Shown: piece after piece, positions 24,091 to 31,567 of the stretch
Layout of the letters: each line of letters opens with the position of its first letter
Numbering within the stretch: the first letter of the stretch is position 1
Assembly (NCBI GenBank): GCA_002441555.1
Contig: DJWK01000021.1
Location: forward strand, 1-31,567
DNA length: 31,567 bases
Direction: 5' to 3'
Source of the DNA: Thermodesulfobacteriaceae bacterium UBA6232
GTDB taxonomy: Bacteria > Desulfobacterota > Thermodesulfobacteria > Thermodesulfobacteriales > Thermodesulfobacteriaceae
Notes under the pieces: model-generated
What the model was told of the DNA's origin: nothing
The model's input: only the letters and a program-made list of their open reading frames with translations
Databases searched by the model: none
Position numbers and translations under genes: made by a program

Positions 24091-24783
24091 TTATTCCCTT
24101 AAAAAAATTTGAATTATTCCCCTTTCATCCTGATGGATCCCACATTCTCCATAAAAAACAAGAAAAAGAAGACCCAAAAAATAAAAGATAATTTCAAGAA
24201 GGCTTAAATCCCCTTTTCTTTCAAGAAACTCCTCCCAAGTAAAAAACCGCTCTTTATAAATAAAGTCCCTCAATTCCTTAAGATAATCTTCAATATTTTT
24301 TTCTGAAAATTCAAGTTTTATGACTGGTTCATTCTTTAGCCTTTCAAGGTAATTAAGAAAAATTCCTATTAGAAGATTTACATCACCCCTTTCCTTATGA
24401 AAAAGCCTATTTTCAAAACCATCAACCTTTGGCAAAAAAACCCTTTCTTCAAGAACTCTATCAAAAGATAATCCCCACAAATAAAGAAACTCTCTTTTTT
24501 TATCTTCATCCAAAGGTTCAAAAAAGTTTTCTTCAGGCTGATCTTCTTCCTCAGAATAATTTAAAAGAAGCTTACTTTTTAAATAAAGCGCATAGGAAAG
24601 TCTCATGAGAAATTCAAGAAAAAGATCTCCAAGAATAAAACTGGGATCTCTAAAAAGGGAAAGGAGCTGAGAGGAAAGTTGAGAAAGTGATAAATTTAAA
24701 AGGCTTTCCCGGCGATAAAGAAGGATTTTCTGAAAATCTTCAAAACTTTCAAGTAAACTTTTTGAGAGGTCTATCTCTTCCAT
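24091..24783 (-). CDS. ScpA-like chromosome segregation/condensation protein
   Basis: A 230-residue acidic, helix-rich protein. The segment GDLFLEFLMRLSYALYLKSKLLL (about 52-74) resembles the core ScpA helix that usually reads AATLLEIKSRMLLP. The C-terminal part (about 190-230) fits the winged-helix end of kleisins, LLEIIFYFLGLLFL. ScpA bridges the SMC dimer and binds ScpB. It overlaps the end of the tpiA fusion gene by 13 bases and is last in its operon. No scpB is in the window. Divergence is high, so the call rests on layout and the core helix; an unrelated helical protein remains possible. Confidence 0.6.
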   Translation of the reverse strand: MEEIDLSKSLLESFEDFQKILLYRRESLLNLSLSQLSSQLLSLFRDPSFILGDLFLEFLMRLSYALYLKSKLLLNYSEEEDQPEENFFEPLDEDKKREFLYLWGLSFDRVLEERVFLPKVDGFENRLFHKERGDVNLLIGIFLNYLERLKNEPVIKLEFSEKNIEDYLKELRDFIYKERFFTWEEFLERKGDLSLLEIIFYFLGLLFLVFYGECGIHQDERGIIQIFLRE

Positions 24784-25982
24784 TTACCAAGCTGATGAAT
24801 CTTTTTAAAACAAAGATTCATAACAACCTTTATACCTCTTTCTTCTGCAAGGGCCTTGGCCTCTTCATTGGCAATTCCTTCCTGCATCCATATGACCTTG
24901 GGATTAAGCCTTAAAGCCTTTTCAACAACAGGTTTTACCTCTTCGCTTCTTCTAAAGATAATAACCACATCTGGATTTAAACCCTCTGGTAAACTTTCAA
25001 GATCAGGATAAACCTTTCTTCCAAGAATTTCTTTATGAGCAGGATTAACAGGGTAAACCTCAAAACCCTCTTTAATAAGATAATCCATAACTATATAGCT
25101 TGGTCTCTCCGGTTTAGGACTTGCTCCCACTATTACCAATTTTTTGTATTTTCTTGGAATTTCAAGAATTTCCTGGGGAATTTGGGAGTAATCTGGCAAA
25201 ATACATTCAGCCTTTTCTGCTTTTATGTTAATACTGCAGATTTTAAAAAATTTTTCGGGATCAAGAGAGGCTCCTCCAACAAGCACCCCGTCAATATCAG
25301 GCTCTTTCATAAGCTCCTTAACATTTTCCGGGGTCACACTTCCACCATAAAGAACTCTTATTTTTTCAGCCTTTTCTTTACCGTAAGTCTCGCTAAGAAG
25401 ATTTCTAATAAAGGATTGTACCTCTTGAGCCTGCTCGGGGGTTGCAGTCTTTCCAGTGCCGATAGCCCAGACTGGTTCATAGGCAATAACTATCCTTTCT
25501 GGATCAGGATCTTTAAGAAGGGAAAGCCCCTCTTTTAGTTGTTTTTCAACAACTTCAAAGGTTTTTCCCTCTTCTCTCTCAGAAAGGGTTTCACCCACGC
25601 AAAGAATAGGATTTAATCCGTGATTATAAACTCCTTCTACGCGTTTTTTTATGAGTTCATCGGTCTCACCAAAAATATGCCTTCTCTCAGAGTGTCCAAG
25701 GATTACATATTTCACCCCAATTTCTGAAAGCATAAGAGGAGATATTTCCCCCGTGAAAGCCCCTTTTTCAGCAAAATGCGCATTTTGAGCTGCAAGTTTA
25801 ATTTCTGTGTCCTGGATAAGATTTCTCACATAATAAAGGGCTGTAAAAGGAGGAGCTATCACTATCTCTCTATCGAAAAAATCTTTTCCCTGAAGAAGCC
25901 TTAAAAATTTCTCAAAATATTCCTTGGATTCCTTAAGAGTATGATTCATCTTCCAGTTTCCAGCAAAAATAGGCCTACGCAT
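24771..25982 (-). CDS. tpiA: Triosephosphate isomerase fused to a CoA-binding domain
   Basis: A 403-residue fusion. Residues 1-250 are a complete triosephosphate isomerase with K11 in NWKMN, H97 in GHSER, catalytic E169 in AYEPVWAIGTG and the phosphate-binding segment LYGGSV at 211-216. A linker of about 28 residues leads to a Rossmann-type CoA-binding domain (about 280-402), with KLVIVGASPKPERPSY and IWMQEGI and a late cysteine in MNLCFKK, like the YccU family. Normal TpiA is about 250 residues. The reading frame is continuous, and the gene lies twelve bases after pgk, so glycolytic function is secure. What the second domain senses or binds is unknown. Confidence 0.93.
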   Translation of the reverse strand: MRRPIFAGNWKMNHTLKESKEYFEKFLRLLQGKDFFDREIVIAPPFTALYYVRNLIQDTEIKLAAQNAHFAEKGAFTGEISPLMLSEIGVKYVILGHSERRHIFGETDELIKKRVEGVYNHGLNPILCVGETLSEREEGKTFEVVEKQLKEGLSLLKDPDPERIVIAYEPVWAIGTGKTATPEQAQEVQSFIRNLLSETYGKEKAEKIRVLYGGSVTPENVKELMKEPDIDGVLVGGASLDPEKFFKICSINIKAEKAECILPDYSQIPQEILEIPRKYKKLVIVGASPKPERPSYIVMDYLIKEGFEVYPVNPAHKEILGRKVYPDLESLPEGLNPDVVIIFRRSEEVKPVVEKALRLNPKVIWMQEGIANEEAKALAEERGIKVVMNLCFKKIHQLGKWKR

Positions 25983-25993
25983 AAAGCCTCCTT

Positions 25994-27154
25994 TTATTTA
26001 AGAACTGCAAGACCTGGAAGAGTTTTTCCCTCAAGATATTCCAAAAAGGCTCCTCCTGCAGTAGAGGTGTGAGAAAAGGCAGTAATTACTCCTGCTTTTT
26101 TTAGGGCTGAAAGGGTATCTCCTCCACCGGCAACGGTTACTGCAGAAAGGGTAGCAACCTTTCTTGCAAGAGAGATGGTTCCAAAATCAAAAGGTTCTTT
26201 TTCAAAATATCCCAAGGGCCCATTCCAGATAACCGTTTTAGCCCCTTCAAGGGCTGCTGAAAAGTAATCAACCGTTTCCTCCCCGATGTCGTAAATTTTG
26301 TCCCCCTCTTCAATTTCTTCAAGGGAAACCAAATAGGCCTCTCCGTTTCTTTCCACAATGGCATCTATTGGAAGATAAATCTTAACATCCTGCTCCTTGG
26401 CTTCAGCAATTATTTCTTTAGCAGTATCAATAAAATCATTTTCTATCATGGAGGCCCCAACTTTATATCCCAAAGCATAAAGAAAGGTGTTGGCCATGGC
26501 ACCACCTATGATAAGTTTATCAATTTTGTTAAGAAGATTCTTAAGGACCCCTATTTTGGTTGAAACCTTGCTTCCACCCACTATGGCAAAAAAGGGCCTT
26601 TCAGGTTTACCAATCACCCTGTTTAAATACTTAAGTTCCTTTTCCGTTAAAAAACCCATTCCCTTTTCTTTGACAAGCTCAGCAACCCCAACCACTGAGG
26701 CATGAGCTCTGTGACAAACAGAAAAGGCATCGTTAATATAAATATCTGCAAATTTGGAAAGAATTTTGGCTAAATCGGGGTCATTTTTGGTTTCTCCCTC
26801 ATAAAATCTTATATTTTCTAAGAGACAGACCTCTCCTTCTTTGATTTCATTAAGAATTCTTTCAGCCTCTTCTCCTACAATATCCTCAAGAAAATAGACT
26901 TTTGCTTTAAGTTTATCTTTTAGATACTCATAAACGGGTTTTAGAGAAAATTCAGGAAGTCTTTTTCCTTTAGGTCTTCCGAGGTGAGAGCAAAGAAAAA
27001 CCTTTGCCCCGGAATTTAGAGCATATTGAATAGTGGGGAGGGCTTCTATAATTCTTGTATCATCAAGTATCTTTCCGTTCTCCATGGGCACATTGAAATC
27101 AACTCTTATAAAAACTTTTTTGCCTTTCAATTCAAAGTCCCTTATGGTCTTCAT
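25994..27154 (-). CDS. pgk: Phosphoglycerate kinase
   Basis: A 386-residue enzyme that interconverts 1,3-bisphosphoglycerate and 3-phosphoglycerate with ADP/ATP. The N-terminal substrate-binding segment RVDFNVPMENGKILDDTRI, the LCSHLGRPKG segment and VGGSKVSTKIGVL are present. The C-terminal nucleotide loop GGGDTLSAL is also visible. The ribosome site AAGGAGGAG precedes the ATG. It sits between ribH and the tpiA fusion gene with short gaps. The length is normal and all the motifs look intact. Confidence 0.97.
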   Translation of the reverse strand: MKTIRDFELKGKKVFIRVDFNVPMENGKILDDTRIIEALPTIQYALNSGAKVFLCSHLGRPKGKRLPEFSLKPVYEYLKDKLKAKVYFLEDIVGEEAERILNEIKEGEVCLLENIRFYEGETKNDPDLAKILSKFADIYINDAFSVCHRAHASVVGVAELVKEKGMGFLTEKELKYLNRVIGKPERPFFAIVGGSKVSTKIGVLKNLLNKIDKLIIGGAMANTFLYALGYKVGASMIENDFIDTAKEIIAEAKEQDVKIYLPIDAIVERNGEAYLVSLEEIEEGDKIYDIGEETVDYFSAALEGAKTVIWNGPLGYFEKEPFDFGTISLARKVATLSAVTVAGGGDTLSALKKAGVITAFSHTSTAGGAFLEYLEGKTLPGLAVLK

Positions 27155-27166
27155 AGAAGCTCCTCC

Positions 27167-27646
27167 TTAAAGGGAGTTAATCTTTTTAAGAAGATTTGCA
27201 ATTTCTAAGGCTGTAAAGGCAGCCTCAGCTCCTTTGTTTCCTGCCTTGGTTCCTGCTCTTTCAATGGCCTGTTCTATGGTATCGGTTGTTAAAATACCAA
27301 AAATCACAGGAACCCCTGTTTCAAGCATAACCTGCGCAATACCCTTTGAGGCCTCTGCTGCCACATACTCAAAATGAGGAGTGGCCCCCCTTATTATGGC
27401 TCCAAGACAGATTACGGCATCAAACTTTTTACTTTCGGCAAGTTTTTTAGCAACAAGAGGAATTTCAAAGGCCCCAGGAACCCAGGCTATGGATATTCTT
27501 TCTTCCGCAACCTGATGACGCCTCAAAACATCAAGGGCACCCTCAAGAAGTTTTTGCGTAATAAACACATTAAATCGACTAACCACAATGGCAAAATTTA
27601 AATCCCTTCCATCAAAATAACCTTCAAGAACTCTAAAGCCCTGCAT
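27167..27646 (-). CDS. ribH: 6,7-dimethyl-8-ribityllumazine synthase
   Basis: A 159-residue enzyme of riboflavin synthesis that condenses the ribityl-diaminouracil intermediate with dihydroxybutanone phosphate. Motifs include VVSRFNVFIT at about 21-30, WVPGAFEIP at about 55-63, and GAIIRGATPHFEYV at about 82-95 with the catalytic histidine H91. GILTTDTIEQA follows. It forms icosahedral or pentameric assemblies in this family. It is twelve bases upstream of pgk; a riboflavin gene in a glycolytic operon is most likely a simple packing of housekeeping genes. No riboswitch was seen. Confidence 0.96.
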   Translation of the reverse strand: MQGFRVLEGYFDGRDLNFAIVVSRFNVFITQKLLEGALDVLRRHQVAEERISIAWVPGAFEIPLVAKKLAESKKFDAVICLGAIIRGATPHFEYVAAEASKGIAQVMLETGVPVIFGILTTDTIEQAIERAGTKAGNKGAEAAFTALEIANLLKKINSL

Positions 27647-27661
27647 ATCAGCCCCCTTGCC

Positions 27662-27961
27662 TTACTTATAAATTATAATTTTTTCCCCATCTTTAATATA
27701 TCCCATTTTTACCCTTAAAAGTTCTTCATAAGCTTCATCAGAACTCTCATATTTTTTTATTTCTGACCTAAGAGACTGATTCTTTGTTTTTAATTTTTCA
27801 ACTTCTTCATTTTCTTTTTTTATTAACCAATTAAGAAAAAAATAAAGAGAAAGAGTAAAAACTACCAAAACTGATAAAAAGAAAAGAAAAAGCCTTCTCA
27901 GTCTTTTTTTTCTCCTTTTTTTTGAATAAGGCCTAATAATAATTTCGCGAGACCTGGGCAT
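27662..27961 (-). CDS. FtsB/DivIC-like septum formation protein
   Basis: A 99-residue bitopic protein with a very basic N-terminus (KKRRKKRLRR), one membrane helix at about 24-48 and a coiled-coil region at about 50-80 (KKENEEVEKLKTKNQSLRSEIKKYE). The C-terminal segment LLRVKMGYIKDGEKIIIY is typical of the FtsB/DivIC family, which links FtsL and FtsQ in the divisome. There is no Shine-Dalgarno sequence before the ATG. A TATAAT box ends eleven bases upstream, which suggests an internal leaderless promoter. FtsB and DivIC cannot be told apart from this sequence. Confidence 0.8.
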   Translation of the reverse strand: MPRSREIIIRPYSKKRRKKRLRRLFLFFLSVLVVFTLSLYFFLNWLIKKENEEVEKLKTKNQSLRSEIKKYESSDEAYEELLRVKMGYIKDGEKIIIYK

Positions 27962-27972
27962 GGCTAATTCTT

Positions 27973-27999
27973 ATTATAAATAAATTTTTTTAAATGTAT
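27973..27999 (-). promoter_or_regulatory. Candidate internal promoter for the FtsB-like gene
   Basis: On the minus strand TATACA, about 16 bases, then a perfect TATAAT at 27978-27973. The start would fall only a few bases before the ATG at 27961, and there is no ribosome site. It would let ftsB-like, ribH, pgk and tpiA be expressed apart from ppsA. Confidence 0.4.
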
Positions 28000-28008
28000 A
28001 GAGTGAAA

Positions 28009-28359
28009 TTAATACCAGCGCCAGGGAGAGGGGGTTACTTGAGTTTTTTGTGGTTGACTTTGTGTCTTTGGGGATTCAAGCTCTAAAAAATTGGGCTTTT
28101 CCTTTTCACTACCTACAAAGGATTGAGTTTGCTTTTCCACCTTTTGATTAATACCTTGGTTATTTTGAAAAAGAATGGATGGGGGAGGAGGTGGAGGAAC
28201 ATTAAGCTTAAGTCTAAGGGGATTTTCCTTTTTTGGAAAAAGGGAGGAAAACCACTTTAAAGGATTAAATTGAGAAATTAAGGGGTTTTCTTCGTATAAT
28301 GGGGCCGGAAAAACCGGCCCTGGGAGAAATAAAATTGCCAAAATTACGAATAAAATCAC
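28009..28359 (-). CDS. Small exported proline-rich protein, function unknown
   Basis: A 116-residue protein with a likely signal peptide (hydrophobic residues 1-17, cleavage possible after FPA at about 17-19). The mature part is low-complexity and rich in proline, glutamine and lysine, with six prolines in a row at 55-60 and the end SPWRWY. No cysteine or lipobox is visible. The GTG start overlaps the ppsA stop in GTGA, so it is translationally coupled to ppsA. It may be a periplasmic or envelope spacer protein (inference). I do not recognise a family. Confidence 0.75.
   Translation of the reverse strand: MILFVILAILFLPGPVFPAPLYEENPLISQFNPLKWFSSLFPKKENPLRLKLNVPPPPPPSILFQNNQGINQKVEKQTQSFVGSEKEKPNFLELESPKTQSQPQKTQVTPSPWRWY
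28302..28320. repeat. GC-rich perfect hairpin inside the proline-rich gene
   Basis: GGGCCGG and CCGGCCC form a seven-pair all-GC stem with an AAAAA loop on the plus strand (TTTTT in the transcript). It lies about 36 bases downstream of the ppsA stop, in the signal-peptide codons of the next gene. No T-tract follows. It is unusual in such AT-rich DNA and could act as an mRNA processing or pausing site. Confidence 0.6.
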
Positions 28360-30791
28360 TTTTTATCTTTCTCAAGGGCCTTTTCTTTTTCTGCAACAAG
28401 AAGCCTTGTTTTAATAATGGTGTCTGGGGTCAAACTCATGGAGTCTATACCGCACTCCACAAGAAACTCTGCAAAATCAGGAAAATCACTCGGGGCTTGT
28501 CCGCAAATACCAATTTTTCTTCCCATTCTTTTGGCTACCCCGATAACCTCTTTTATCATTTTCTTGACGGCTGGATTTCTCTCATCATAAAGGTGTGACA
28601 CATGTTCAGAGTCCCTGTCCAAACCAAGCACAAGCTGAGTTAGGTCATTGGATCCAATGGAAAAACCATCAAAGACCTTGGCAAACTCTTCTGCTAAAAT
28701 CACATTGCTTGGAATTTCGCACATTACATAAACTTCAAGCCCATTATCTCCTCTTTTTAAGCCATACTTTTCCATAACTTGCATGACTTTGACACCCTCT
28801 TCAGGGGTTCTGCAGAAAGGAATCATTACCTTAATATTGGTAAGCCCCATTTCATTTCTTGCCTTAAGAAGGGCTTTGCATTCAAGGGCAAAGGCCGGCT
28901 CAAATTTGGGATCGTAATAACGAGAAGCCCCTCTCCATCCAATCATGGGGTTGTGCTCTTCTGGTTCAAAGAGATATCCCCCCAGCAAATTGGCATATTC
29001 ATTACTCTTAAAATCAGAAAGCCTAACAATCACCTCCTTAGGATAAAAGGCAGCTGCAATGGTTGCAACACCTTGAGCCAGTTTGTCCACAAAGAAGTCC
29101 GCCTTATTCTCATAACCGTATGTTTTTTCCTCAATAATTTTCACAAGTTTTGCAATTTTTTTATCCTGAGAGGCCCTTTTCTTAAGTTCATCAAAATAGA
29201 CAAGGGCAAGGGGATGGATTCCAATGTGAGAACCGATAATGAATTCAAGACGGGCAAGGCCTACTCCATCATTGGGAATCTGTCCTTGATAAAAGGCCTG
29301 TTCAGGAATGCCCACATTCATCATAATCTTGGTCCTTGTCTGAGGTAGTTTTTCTAAATCAATTCTTTCAACTTCAAAGGGAACAAGCCCTTCAAGAACC
29401 CTCCCTTCTTCACCCTGGGTGCAATCCACTGTAATTTCCATACCTGTTTTTACAACCTTGGTTGCTACTTCTGTTCCCACAATACAGGGAATACCAAGTT
29501 CACGGGACACTATGGCTGCGTGGCAGGTTCTTCCTCCCTTATCGGTAACAATAGCTGAAGCCTTTTTCATGATGGGTTCCCAGTCAGGATCTGTCATGGT
29601 GGTAACAAGTACATCTCCATCCTGAAATTCTCCGATTTGACTTACATCTAAAATAACCTTTGCTTTTCCCTGACCAATTTTGCTTCCAACGGCCTTACCT
29701 GTGCAGAGAACCTTTCCATCCCCTTTTAATTTATAAATCTCATAAAATTTCTGATCCTTTATAGCATGCACTGTCTCTGGACGGGCCTGAACTATAAAAA
29801 GTTCTCCTGTTCCAACCTCTTTTCCATCTCCATCTTTTGCCCACTCAATATCCATTGGTCTTCCATAGTGTTCTTCAATAAGAATGGCCCATTCAGCAAG
29901 CTTTAGAATTTCATCATCACTTAAAACAAAGCTCATTCTTTCTTCTTTCGTGGTTTTTACTTCCTTTAAGGGTTTTTTTGAACTATCTCCGTAAACGAGT
30001 TTTACATGCTTACTTCCAAGTTTCTTAGAAAGAATAGGTCTAAAACCCTGTTTGAGGGTGGGCTTAAAAACATAGAATTCGTCAGGATTAACTTTTCCCT
30101 GAACAACATATTCTCCTAGCCCCCAGGCCCCAGTAATATAAACCACATCTCTAAAGCCTGACTCGGTATCAAGGGTGAACATTACCCCCGAAGAGGCTCT
30201 GTCTGAACGAACCATCTTCTGCACAGCAACAGATAAATACACCGAAAAATGGTCAAAACCTTTGTCCTCTCTGTAAGAAATGGCTCTATCAGTAAAAAGA
30301 GAGGCAAAGCATTTCTGCACATACTCTATTACTTTTTCTGCTCCTCTTACATTAAGATAAGTTTCTTGCTGACCGGCAAAGGAGGCATCAGGTAAATCCT
30401 CAGCAGTAGCAGAGGATCTTACCGCTACATCGGGATTCTTTCCATATTTTTCTTCAAGCCTTTGATAGGCCTTTAAAATCTCCTCAGCAAGTTTTTCAGG
30501 CATTTTCGCCTGAAGAATGAGGTTTCTAACCTTTTTTCCGCGTTTTTGTAAGTCAAGCACATTATGAGTATCAAGCCCCTTTAAGGCCTCTTTAATCTTG
30601 TCATCAAGATGATTTTCTCTGATAAAATATTTGTAAGCCTCAGCTGTAACGGCAAATCCATAAGGTACATTAATCCCCTTAGGTGTTAACTTTGAATACA
30701 TTTCTCCAAGAGAGGCATTCTTTCCACCAACAAGAGGAACATCTGCATAGCTTATTTCATCAAACCACACTACAAAGGGTTTTTCAGCCAT
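28356..30791 (-). CDS. ppsA: Phosphoenolpyruvate synthase
   Basis: An 811-residue enzyme that converts pyruvate and ATP to phosphoenolpyruvate, AMP and phosphate, the gluconeogenic entry step in autotrophs and organic-acid users. The N-terminal ATP-grasp domain contains VGGKNASLGEM (21-31) and VRSSATAEDLPDASFAGQQ (124-142). The phosphohistidine is H424 in GGRTCHAAIVSRE. The C-terminal barrel has the DGFSIGSNDLTQLVLGLDRD segment and catalytic C763 in GICGQAPSD. The ribosome site AAAGGAGGGG precedes the ATG. It is first in the operon with pgk and tpiA, which fits a gluconeogenic role, and is transcribed away from tpx. Confidence 0.97.
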   Translation of the reverse strand: MAEKPFVVWFDEISYADVPLVGGKNASLGEMYSKLTPKGINVPYGFAVTAEAYKYFIRENHLDDKIKEALKGLDTHNVLDLQKRGKKVRNLILQAKMPEKLAEEILKAYQRLEEKYGKNPDVAVRSSATAEDLPDASFAGQQETYLNVRGAEKVIEYVQKCFASLFTDRAISYREDKGFDHFSVYLSVAVQKMVRSDRASSGVMFTLDTESGFRDVVYITGAWGLGEYVVQGKVNPDEFYVFKPTLKQGFRPILSKKLGSKHVKLVYGDSSKKPLKEVKTTKEERMSFVLSDDEILKLAEWAILIEEHYGRPMDIEWAKDGDGKEVGTGELFIVQARPETVHAIKDQKFYEIYKLKGDGKVLCTGKAVGSKIGQGKAKVILDVSQIGEFQDGDVLVTTMTDPDWEPIMKKASAIVTDKGGRTCHAAIVSRELGIPCIVGTEVATKVVKTGMEITVDCTQGEEGRVLEGLVPFEVERIDLEKLPQTRTKIMMNVGIPEQAFYQGQIPNDGVGLARLEFIIGSHIGIHPLALVYFDELKKRASQDKKIAKLVKIIEEKTYGYENKADFFVDKLAQGVATIAAAFYPKEVIVRLSDFKSNEYANLLGGYLFEPEEHNPMIGWRGASRYYDPKFEPAFALECKALLKARNEMGLTNIKVMIPFCRTPEEGVKVMQVMEKYGLKRGDNGLEVYVMCEIPSNVILAEEFAKVFDGFSIGSNDLTQLVLGLDRDSEHVSHLYDERNPAVKKMIKEVIGVAKRMGRKIGICGQAPSDFPDFAEFLVECGIDSMSLTPDTIIKTRLLVAEKEKALEKDKK

Positions 30792-30818
30792 ACTACCCCT
30801 CCTTTACCAATTTAAACC

Positions 30819-30847
30819 AAAATAGCAAATAACTTTAAAGTTGTCAA
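30819..30847 (-). promoter_or_regulatory. Promoter of the ppsA operon
   Basis: On the minus strand a perfect TTGACA, 17 bases, then TATTTT (four of six). Transcription would start near 30812, giving a leader of about 20 bases with the AAAGGAGGGG ribosome site. It lies back to back with the tpx promoter in a 146-base divergent region. Confidence 0.65.
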
Positions 30848-30873
30848 GGCTTCAGCTATTTCAATAATTTTTC

Positions 30874-30901
30874 TTTACTTTTATTCAAAAATTGTTATAC
30901 T
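30874..30901 (+). promoter_or_regulatory. Promoter of tpx
   Basis: TTTACT, 16 bases, then TATACT. Transcription would start near 30908, about 30 bases before the tpx ATG, with the ribosome site AAGGAGG at 30926-30932. No PerR- or OxyR-like dyad was recognised by eye. Confidence 0.6.
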
Positions 30902-30937
30902 TTTGAAATAAAAACTCATTTAAAAAAGGAGGCTCCT

Positions 30938-31444
30938 ATGGAAGCCAAAGTAACCCTTTTTGGAAATCCCGTTACCTTAATTGGGAATCAGGTAAAAGTG
31001 GGAGATTCAGCCCCAGACTTTGTGGTTCTTGACAAAGATTTAAAGGAGGTAACCCTTAAAGATTTTAAAGGGAAAATCAAGCTTATCAGCTGTACCCCTT
31101 CTCTTGATACCCCTGTATGTGATCTTCAGGCAAGAAATTTCAATCAAAGGGCAGCTGAACTTCCAGAAGAGGTTGCTATTTTAAACATCAGCATGGATCT
31201 TCCCTTTGCCATTGCGAGATTTTGCACTGCTGCTGGAATTGATCGCGTAAATGTTCTTTCGGATCACAGAGAGGCCTCCTTCGGGCTTAACTATGGAGTT
31301 CTTATCAAGGAATTAAGACTTCTTGCAAGGGCCATCTTTGTAATAGACAAAAATGACATTATACGATACATTGAGATTGTTCCCGAAATTACCAATCATC
31401 CCGATTATGATAAGGCTATTCAGGCTGTAAAAGATTTACTTTAG
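30938..31444 (+). CDS. tpx: Thiol peroxidase (Tpx-type peroxiredoxin)
   Basis: A 168-residue atypical 2-Cys peroxiredoxin that reduces peroxides using thioredoxin. The peroxidatic cysteine is C61 in SLDTPVCDLQ, with threonine T58 nearby, and the resolving cysteine is C96 in RFCTAAGI. The order and spacing match E. coli Tpx (C61 and C95). It has a strong ribosome site AAGGAGG and its own promoter. It is probably a defence against oxygen exposure in an anaerobe (inference). The next gene starts about 13 bases downstream on the same strand. Confidence 0.97.
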   Translation: MEAKVTLFGNPVTLIGNQVKVGDSAPDFVVLDKDLKEVTLKDFKGKIKLISCTPSLDTPVCDLQARNFNQRAAELPEEVAILNISMDLPFAIARFCTAAGIDRVNVLSDHREASFGLNYGVLIKELRLLARAIFVIDKNDIIRYIEIVPEITNHPDYDKAIQAVKDLL

Positions 31445-31457
31445 AGGAGGCACAGAA

Positions 31458-31567
31458 ATAAAAGCCCTCATTATAAGTGCTGACAATTTTGAAGATACTG
31501 AACTCCTCTATCCCTTTTATCGCCTGATTGAAGAAGGCTTTCAGGTAGATATAGCTTCTTTTGAAAA
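31458..31567 (+). CDS. DJ-1/PfpI-family protein, N-terminal part, apparent AUA start (cut by window edge)
   Basis: The visible 36 codons read as (M)KALIISADNFEDTELLYPF followed by YRLIEEGFQVDIASFE. This is the typical N-terminus of the DJ-1/PfpI family of glyoxalase/protease-like proteins, with the first strand and the conserved acidic residue in ADNFED. AGAGGAGG at 31443-31450 lies seven bases upstream of ATA at 31458, exactly where a start codon should be. No ATG, GTG or TTG occurs in frame between the upstream stop at 31428 and the end of the window. The start is therefore AUA or a sequence error. It follows tpx by 13 bases and is probably co-transcribed, which fits a stress role. Confidence 0.8.
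   Translation, partial: MKALIISADNFEDTELLYPFYRLIEEGFQVDIASFE

Noticed and set aside
30927..30937. The palindrome AGGAGGCTCCT at the tpx ribosome site as a regulatory hairpin
   Set aside because: The arms leave a one-base loop, which cannot fold; it is most likely chance symmetry of the ribosome site.
1..31567. tRNA, rRNA, CRISPR arrays, insertion sequences, prophage genes or riboswitches
   Set aside because: No cloverleaf-like, repeat-spacer, transposase or riboswitch consensus pattern was found by eye. Intergenic gaps are all short, about 160 bases or less.

Overview
This AT-rich, gene-dense window looks like the chromosome of a thermophilic sulfate-metabolising bacterium. The best match is the Thermodesulfobacteria (Thermodesulfobacterium or Caldimicrobium type). 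That placement rests on the combination of sat, aprBA, qmoABC and an eleven-subunit Nuo complex with thermophile-like, lysine- and glutamate-rich proteins; it is an inference, not a search result. No stretch of 300 bases lacks a gene. I saw no RNA genes, CRISPR arrays, insertion sequences or phage genes.

Region 1 (1-4280, minus strand) is a regulatory module. It encodes a membrane histidine kinase whose sensor domain carries a haem c motif (CFKCH), a sigma-54-type NtrC-family response regulator, a small membrane protein and the start of an unidentified gene. A -24/-12-like promoter and two identical-arm dyads lie just before that last gene, so it is the probable target of the two-component system.

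Region 2 (4303-13529, minus strand) is the sulfate activation and reduction block: sat, a small unknown gene, aprB, aprA, a terminator, then qmoABC and another terminator. Sat makes APS, AprBA reduces APS to sulfite, and QmoABC carries electrons from the quinone pool to AprBA. dsrAB is not in the window.

Region 3 (13625-23999, minus strand) is a complex I operon of nuoABCDHIJKLMN without nuoEFG. A gene for a four-cluster ferredoxin-like protein heads it. The complex should reduce quinone and pump ions, but its electron donor is unlikely to be NADH through a standard module. Regions 2 and 3 together link quinone reduction by Nuo with quinol oxidation by Qmo.

Region 4 (24091-30847, minus strand) is a tightly packed central metabolism and cell-division operon: ppsA, a small exported proline-rich protein, an FtsB/DivIC-like protein, ribH, pgk, a tpiA fused to a CoA-binding domain, and a ScpA-like gene. 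Region 5 (30874-31567, plus strand) reads away from ppsA and has tpx followed by the start of a DJ-1/PfpI-family gene that seems to begin with an AUA codon.

The most noteworthy signals are the haem-sensor two-component system with its likely sigma-54 target, a TCAGA-N-TTGA box shared by the sat, nuo and qmo upstream regions, the TpiA/CoA-binding fusion, the NADH-module-free Nuo operon with its ferredoxin-like leader gene, and the apparent AUA start.
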